NCBI GenBank assembly: GCA_016872155.1 | Contig: VHBB01000009.1 | Coordinates: 1 to 56,885, forward strand | Origin: Sphingomonadales bacterium | Lineage (GTDB): Bacteria; Bacteroidota; Bacteroidia; Chitinophagales; Chitinophagaceae | Length of the DNA stretch: 56,885 bases | Direction of reading: 5' to 3' | Shown here: positions 53,349 through 56,885 of the stretch, piece after piece | Layout: the number at the start of each line of letters is the position of its first letter | Numbering within the stretch: position 1 is the stretch's first letter | Translations under genes and position numbers: made by a program | Notes under the pieces: generated by a model | Database searches by the model: none | Seen by the model: only the letters and a program-made list of their open reading frames with translations | Told to the model about the DNA's origin: nothing

Positions 53349-56300
53349 TTTGCAGGTACTGCAACAGTTCCTCCAAAAATCGCTGCACATCGCTCATACC
53401 CCTGACCTCGCTCACGACCAACAAAAAGTTGCGGCCATTTTGTTTTAACTGGCCCCTACGGGTCTGCGTTTGCAAATACGCAATGATCGCTTTAAATGTA
53501 TCGGATTCAAAATAAGGAGAGTCCGGACGATTAATAAAAAAGCAGCGTAGCAACTCTTCTTTCAAACTCATTTTCTCGAATCCCAGCTGCAAGGCCATTT
53601 TTCTACAGCGAACCGTAATAAACAATTCCTCGACCGCAGCGGGCAGGGCGCCAAAGCGATCGATCATCTCGAGGCGCATACACTCGAGCTCTTCGTCGGT
53701 CTCGCAACTATCAAGACGCTGGTAGAGCGACAATCGCTCGGTAATATTCGATACATACTCGTCGGGTATCAGAATCTCAAGATCGGTATCGATGGTGCAG
53801 TCCTGAACATAATCGTCTTGCCGGGCAATCTCTTCTTTAAAAAGTTCTTTGAACTCTTTTCGTTTGAGTTCGCGAATCGCCTCCTCTAAAATTTTTTGAT
53901 ACATCTCAAACCCGATCTCGGCCATAAAACCACTTTGCTCACCCCCTAGCAAATTACCGGCTCCCCGAATGTCCAGATCGCGCATGGCGATCTGAAAACC
54001 GCTGCCGAGCTCGCTGTGTTGCTCGAGGGTCTGCAATCTTCTTCTCGAATCGTTGGGGAGCGTGCTCATGGGCGGCGCTAGTAGATAACAAAATGCTTTT
54101 TTATTGCTGCGCCCCACCCGACCGCGCAGCTGGTGCAGGTCGCTGAGCCCAAATTGATGCGCATTATTTACGATGATCGTATTGACATTGGGAATATCGA
54201 CTCCGCTCTCTACGATATTGGTGCAGACGAGCACATCGTACTTGCGGTCTATAAAATCCAAAATGCGTTGCTCAAGCACATGCCCCTCCATTTGTCCGTG
54301 CGCATAGCCCACCTGCAGGTCCGGACATAGCCCCTGAATAATGCCGGCCATCTCGGGCAATCCGGCCACCCGGTTATAAATGAAGAAAACCTGTCCACCT
54401 CGCTCGGCCTCGAAATAGATCGCTTCTCGCACCGCATCCTCATTGTAGACCAGCACTTCGGTCTGTATGGGTTGACGATTAGAGGGCGGTGTGTTGATGA
54501 TGCTCAGATCGCGTGCACCCATCAGCGAAAATTGCAGCGTTCGCGGAATAGGAGTAGCCGTAAGCGTAAGACAATCGACTACCGTGCGCAACTCTTTGAT
54601 CTTTTCTTTATGGGCCACGCCGAACTTTTGCTCTTCGTCAATGACCAGCAGACCCAGGTCTTTGAACTGCACATCCTTGGCCAGCAGTCCGTGGGTACCA
54701 ATGATAATATCGATCTTACCCTCTTTTAATCGTTGCAGCGTTTGCTTTTTTTCTTTGACCGATTTGAATCGATTGATATAATCTACCGTAACCGGAAAAT
54801 CCTTTAACCGCTCCTTAAAGGTCTTGTAATGCTGAAAGGCCAAAATAGTAGTAGGAACCAAGACTGCTGCTTGTTTGCCATCCACACATGTTTTAAAAGC
54901 GGCGCGAATAGCTACTTCGGTCTTTCCAAAACCCACATCGCCACACACTAATCTGTCCATGGGCGAAGCTGACTCCATATCTTTTTTAACATCGGCCGTG
55001 GCCCGGCTTTGATCGGGCGTATCCTCATAGATAAATGAGGCCTCCAATTCGAGTTGCAAATAATTATCGGGGGCATGGCTATATCCCTGTTGTGCCTTTC
55101 GCTTGGCATAAAGACCGATCAGGTCGACCGCGATCTCTTTAACCCGGGTCTTGGTCTTTTCTTTTAAGCGATTCCACAGATCGGTTCCCAGTTTGTTGAT
55201 CTTGGGCACCGTGCCTTCTTTGCCCGAGTACTTGGCAATCTTGTGCAGGCTATTGATGTTTACATACAAGATATCCGAATCGCGATAGACCAAGCGCACC
55301 GCTTCTTGCGAGCGTCCGTTCACTTCTATTTTTTGTAAGCCGCTAAAGACCCCTACTCCATGATCGATATGGGTTACAAAATCGCCCGGTTGTAATTCGC
55401 GAAGAGTGCGTAGCGTTAGCGCCTTGTTCTTACTGTAGGCTTGCTTGACCTTATACTTGTGATAGCGTTGAAAAAGCTGGTGATCGGTATAACAAACCAA
55501 TTTTAGATCATGATCAATAAATCCTTCGTGAATGGCCTGGGTATGCGGATGAAAGACCACACCGGCCGAAAGATCATCAAAGATCGATTGCAATCGTTCA
55601 AGTTGCTTGGCGCTATCCGAGAAAATATGCACCTGGTATTGTTTGGCCTCCCAATTTTTAAGATCGGCGATCAAGCGCTCGAACTGGCGATTAAAGGCGG
55701 GCTGTGCCTTGGTTTGGTGTTCAATAACAACCGCAATCGGTGCGGCTACCGTAGTGTCTGCCCTTTCAGCATCCGATGCTGCAGTTCCCCAATTAATCAA
55801 CTGTCGCCTCTCTAGCAATTGCTCAAACTGTTTAGCAGTGACGATACGCTGCTCCTCGATGGAGCTCATCCACTTTTCATCGCCCTCCTCTTGCCCAGCA
55901 GAAAGTTGCGGCTGCGCAGCTACCCCTTGCATAAACTGTTCGAATGAAGTACAGGTGTCGTCTACTTTATCAAGACAAAATTGACGGTCTTGCATCCAGA
56001 CCAGCGTATGCTCGGGTAAAAATTCTAACAATGAAATTTGCTGACCCGATGAGACCTGGGTATCGATACGAGGAATAATGCTAACCTGCGATAATTTTCG
56101 TTCGCTTAATTGCGTCTCGGGATCTACAATACGAATAGAATCCACTTCGTGACCAAAAAGCTCAATGCGATAGGGCTTGTCGTTACCGACCGAATAAATA
56201 TCGAGAATACCACCGCGCATGGCCACTTGTCCGGGCTCGTATACAAAATCGACACGCTCAAAACCATATTCACTTAGCTGTAGCAATAGAGCAGGCACAT

Positions 56301-56784
56301 CGAGCGACGATCCTGTTTTAATAGCGATGACCCGCGCAGAGAGTAGCTCGGGCACCACTACCTTTTCGGCCACGGCCTCGGGATAGCTGACCAGTATTTT
56401 TTTGCGCAAGACTCCGGTCGCATCGGCGCGTTCGGCCATTCGGGTCAGCGCTTCGGTGCGCAGCATAACATGCGAAGGATTGAGCCCTTGAAAATTCTTG
56501 CTATTCTTAAAAGAAGAAGGAAAATAAAAACAATCCAGCGAACGCGTTAGGCTTTCTAGCGTATTGTGAAAGTAGGCCGCCTCTTCGGCGTCATTGCAGA
56601 TGATCAGATGATTATACGAAGAGAGCTGGTCTTGCTGCAAGGCCGCAGCCATTACAAAAGCAGCCGAAGATCCCTGCAAGCCTTGTAGATGGGTCGTTTG
56701 CGGTGCGGGCATAGTTAGCCTGTCCCTCAGTAAAAAATGAAGGGGGCTATTACCGTACGCTGCCAACAAATCCTGAACAACCAT
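53326..56784 (-). CDS. mfd: Transcription-repair coupling factor
   Basis: Removes stalled RNA polymerase and recruits UvrA at lesions. The 1152-residue protein has UvrB-like N-terminal modules (including [11 protein letters not shown] and [20 protein letters not shown]), the RNA-polymerase-interacting domain ([20 protein letters not shown]), the helicase core with Walker [17 protein letters not shown] box [23 protein letters not shown], and [19 protein letters not shown], then the TRCF C-terminal domain (about 1010-1110). ATG 56784 is preferred to a TTG at 56799, which lies in the -7 box. Divergent from a gene that runs off the right edge. Confidence 0.96.
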   Translation of the reverse strand: MVVQDLLAAYGNSPLHFLLRDRLTMPAPQTTHLQGLQGSSAAFVMAAALQQDQLSSYNHLIICNDAEEAAYFHNTLESLTRSLDCFYFPSSFKNSKNFQGLNPSHVMLRTEALTRMAERADATGVLRKKILVSYPEAVAEKVVVPELLSARVIAIKTGSSLDVPALLLQLSEYGFERVDFVYEPGQVAMRGGILDIYSVGNDKPYRIELFGHEVDSIRIVDPETQLSERKLSQVSIIPRIDTQVSSGQQISLLEFLPEHTLVWMQDRQFCLDKVDDTCTSFEQFMQGVAAQPQLSAGQEEGDEKWMSSIEEQRIVTAKQFEQLLERRQLINWGTAASDAERADTTVAAPIAVVIEHQTKAQPAFNRQFERLIADLKNWEAKQYQVHIFSDSAKQLERLQSIFDDLSAGVVFHPHTQAIHEGFIDHDLKLVCYTDHQLFQRYHKYKVKQAYSKNKALTLRTLRELQPGDFVTHIDHGVGVFSGLQKIEVNGRSQEAVRLVYRDSDILYVNINSLHKIAKYSGKEGTVPKINKLGTDLWNRLKEKTKTRVKEIAVDLIGLYAKRKAQQGYSHAPDNYLQLELEASFIYEDTPDQSRATADVKKDMESASPMDRLVCGDVGFGKTEVAIRAAFKTCVDGKQAAVLVPTTILAFQHYKTFKERLKDFPVTVDYINRFKSVKEKKQTLQRLKEGKIDIIIGTHGLLAKDVQFKDLGLLVIDEEQKFGVAHKEKIKELRTVVDCLTLTATPIPRTLQFSLMGARDLSIINTPPSNRQPIQTEVLVYNEDAVREAIYFEAERGGQVFFIYNRVAGLPEMAGIIQGLCPDLQVGYAHGQMEGHVLEQRILDFIDRKYDVLVCTNIVESGVDIPNVNTIIVNNAHQFGLSDLHQLRGRVGRSNKKAFCYLLAPPMSTLPNDSRRRLQTLEQHSELGSGFQIAMRDLDIRGAGNLLGGEQSGFMAEIGFEMYQKILEEAIRELKRKEFKELFKEEIARQDDYVQDCTIDTDLEILIPDEYVSNITERLSLYQRLDSCETDEELECMRLEMIDRFGALPAAVEELFITVRCRKMALQLGFEKMSLKEELLRCFFINRPDSPYFESDTFKAIIAYLQTQTRRGQLKQNGRNFLLVVSEVRGMSDVQRFLEELLQYLQKKEAMPQ

Positions 56785-56796
56785 GTCTGCGGGCCG

Positions 56797-56804
56797 CAAA
56801 GATA
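56797..56804 (-). promoter_or_regulatory. -7 box for mfd
   Basis: A perfect TAtcTTTG on the minus strand, 12 nt before the mfd ATG. TTTG at 56834-56831 with a 26-nt spacer is the nearest -33 candidate. Confidence 0.55.
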
Positions 56805-56819
56805 GCCCGATTATTTTAT

Positions 56820-56827
56820 TATCTTTA
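56820..56827 (+). promoter_or_regulatory. -7-like box for the divergent gene at the right edge
   Basis: TAtcTTTA (one mismatch) 14 nt before ATG 56842, facing away from the mfd promoter. Confidence 0.4.
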
Positions 56828-56841
56828 GTACAAACAAGTCT

Positions 56842-56885
56842 ATGGCCCTGCTACCGTGGCAAAAAGGCGTCATTATCAAAACCGA
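56842..56885 (+). CDS. Start of an unidentified gene (partial, runs off right edge)
   Basis: Only 14 codons are visible: ATG then ALLPWQKGVIIKT. It has a -7-like box 14 nt upstream and is divergent from mfd. The fragment is too short to assign; the W-x-K-G-x-I-I-K pattern could begin a small-barrel domain such as in FAD-binding oxidoreductases, but this is a guess. Confidence 0.5.
   Translation, partial: MALLPWQKGVIIKT

Overview
The window is a dense, ordinary-composition stretch of a Bacteroidota chromosome, most likely from the Chitinophagales/Chitinophagaceae side of the phylum. This is inferred from T9SS-linked genes (two SprB-type surface proteins with gliding/T9SS C-terminal domains, a PorP/SprF protein, PorX), the LpxC-FabZ fusion, a bacterial geranylgeranylglyceryl-phosphate synthase, a LytS/LytTR pair, promoters with the Bacteroidota -7 box TAnnTTTG, and the general absence of Shine-Dalgarno sequences. 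No rRNA, CRISPR array, insertion sequence, integrase or phage gene was seen; one tRNA gene is present.

Layout. 1-2.8 kb: edge of a LolD-like ATPase, a DUF2795 protein, fabI, and a FabH-like synthase. 2.9-9.4 kb (plus strand): pheT, a short coiled-coil protein, zapA, rny, rplS, tatA, a lytic transglycosylase. 9.4-20.4 kb (minus strand): an acidic disordered protein, purA, a 1240-residue SprB-type protein, rel, a PorP/SprF protein and a second SprB-type protein. 20.5-24.9 kb (plus): tRNA-Leu, tig, two clpP genes, clpX and a 47-residue protein, then a long imperfect inverted repeat. 25.1-28.5 kb (minus): cobalamin-dependent nrdJ. 28.8-36.8 kb: GGGP synthase, a two-component system, dxs, scpA, a DMT transporter, frr, and a transketolase N-terminal subunit. 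36.8-44.1 kb: LolE-like permease and rbfA, an MsbA-like exporter, acyl-CoA dehydrogenase, MBL-fold hydrolase, a small unknown protein and porX. 44.2-50.1 kb (plus): HD hydrolase, lpxD, lpxC-fabZ, gyrB. 50.1-52.9 kb (minus): an unrecognised secreted/outer-membrane locus, one gene of which carries an in-frame stop in its signal peptide. 53.1-56.9 kb: a small protein, mfd, and the first codons of a divergent gene.

Functional themes are envelope biogenesis (fatty acids, lipid A, lipoprotein export, MsbA, T9SS substrates and PorX), protein quality control (trigger factor, ClpP1/P2, ClpX), translation and RNA turnover, and DNA metabolism (NrdJ, GyrB, ScpA, Mfd).

The observations most worth checking are: the unknown secreted/outer-membrane locus with its nonsense codon; the long hairpin element after clpX; helically phased A-tracts before gyrB; several genes whose -7 box lies only 4-5 nt before ATG, suggesting near-leaderless mRNAs; interlocked divergent promoters between rbfA and the MsbA gene; paralogous SprB-type proteins either side of rel; and the coiled-coil protein next to zapA. 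All assignments come from reading the sequence; no database search was run.
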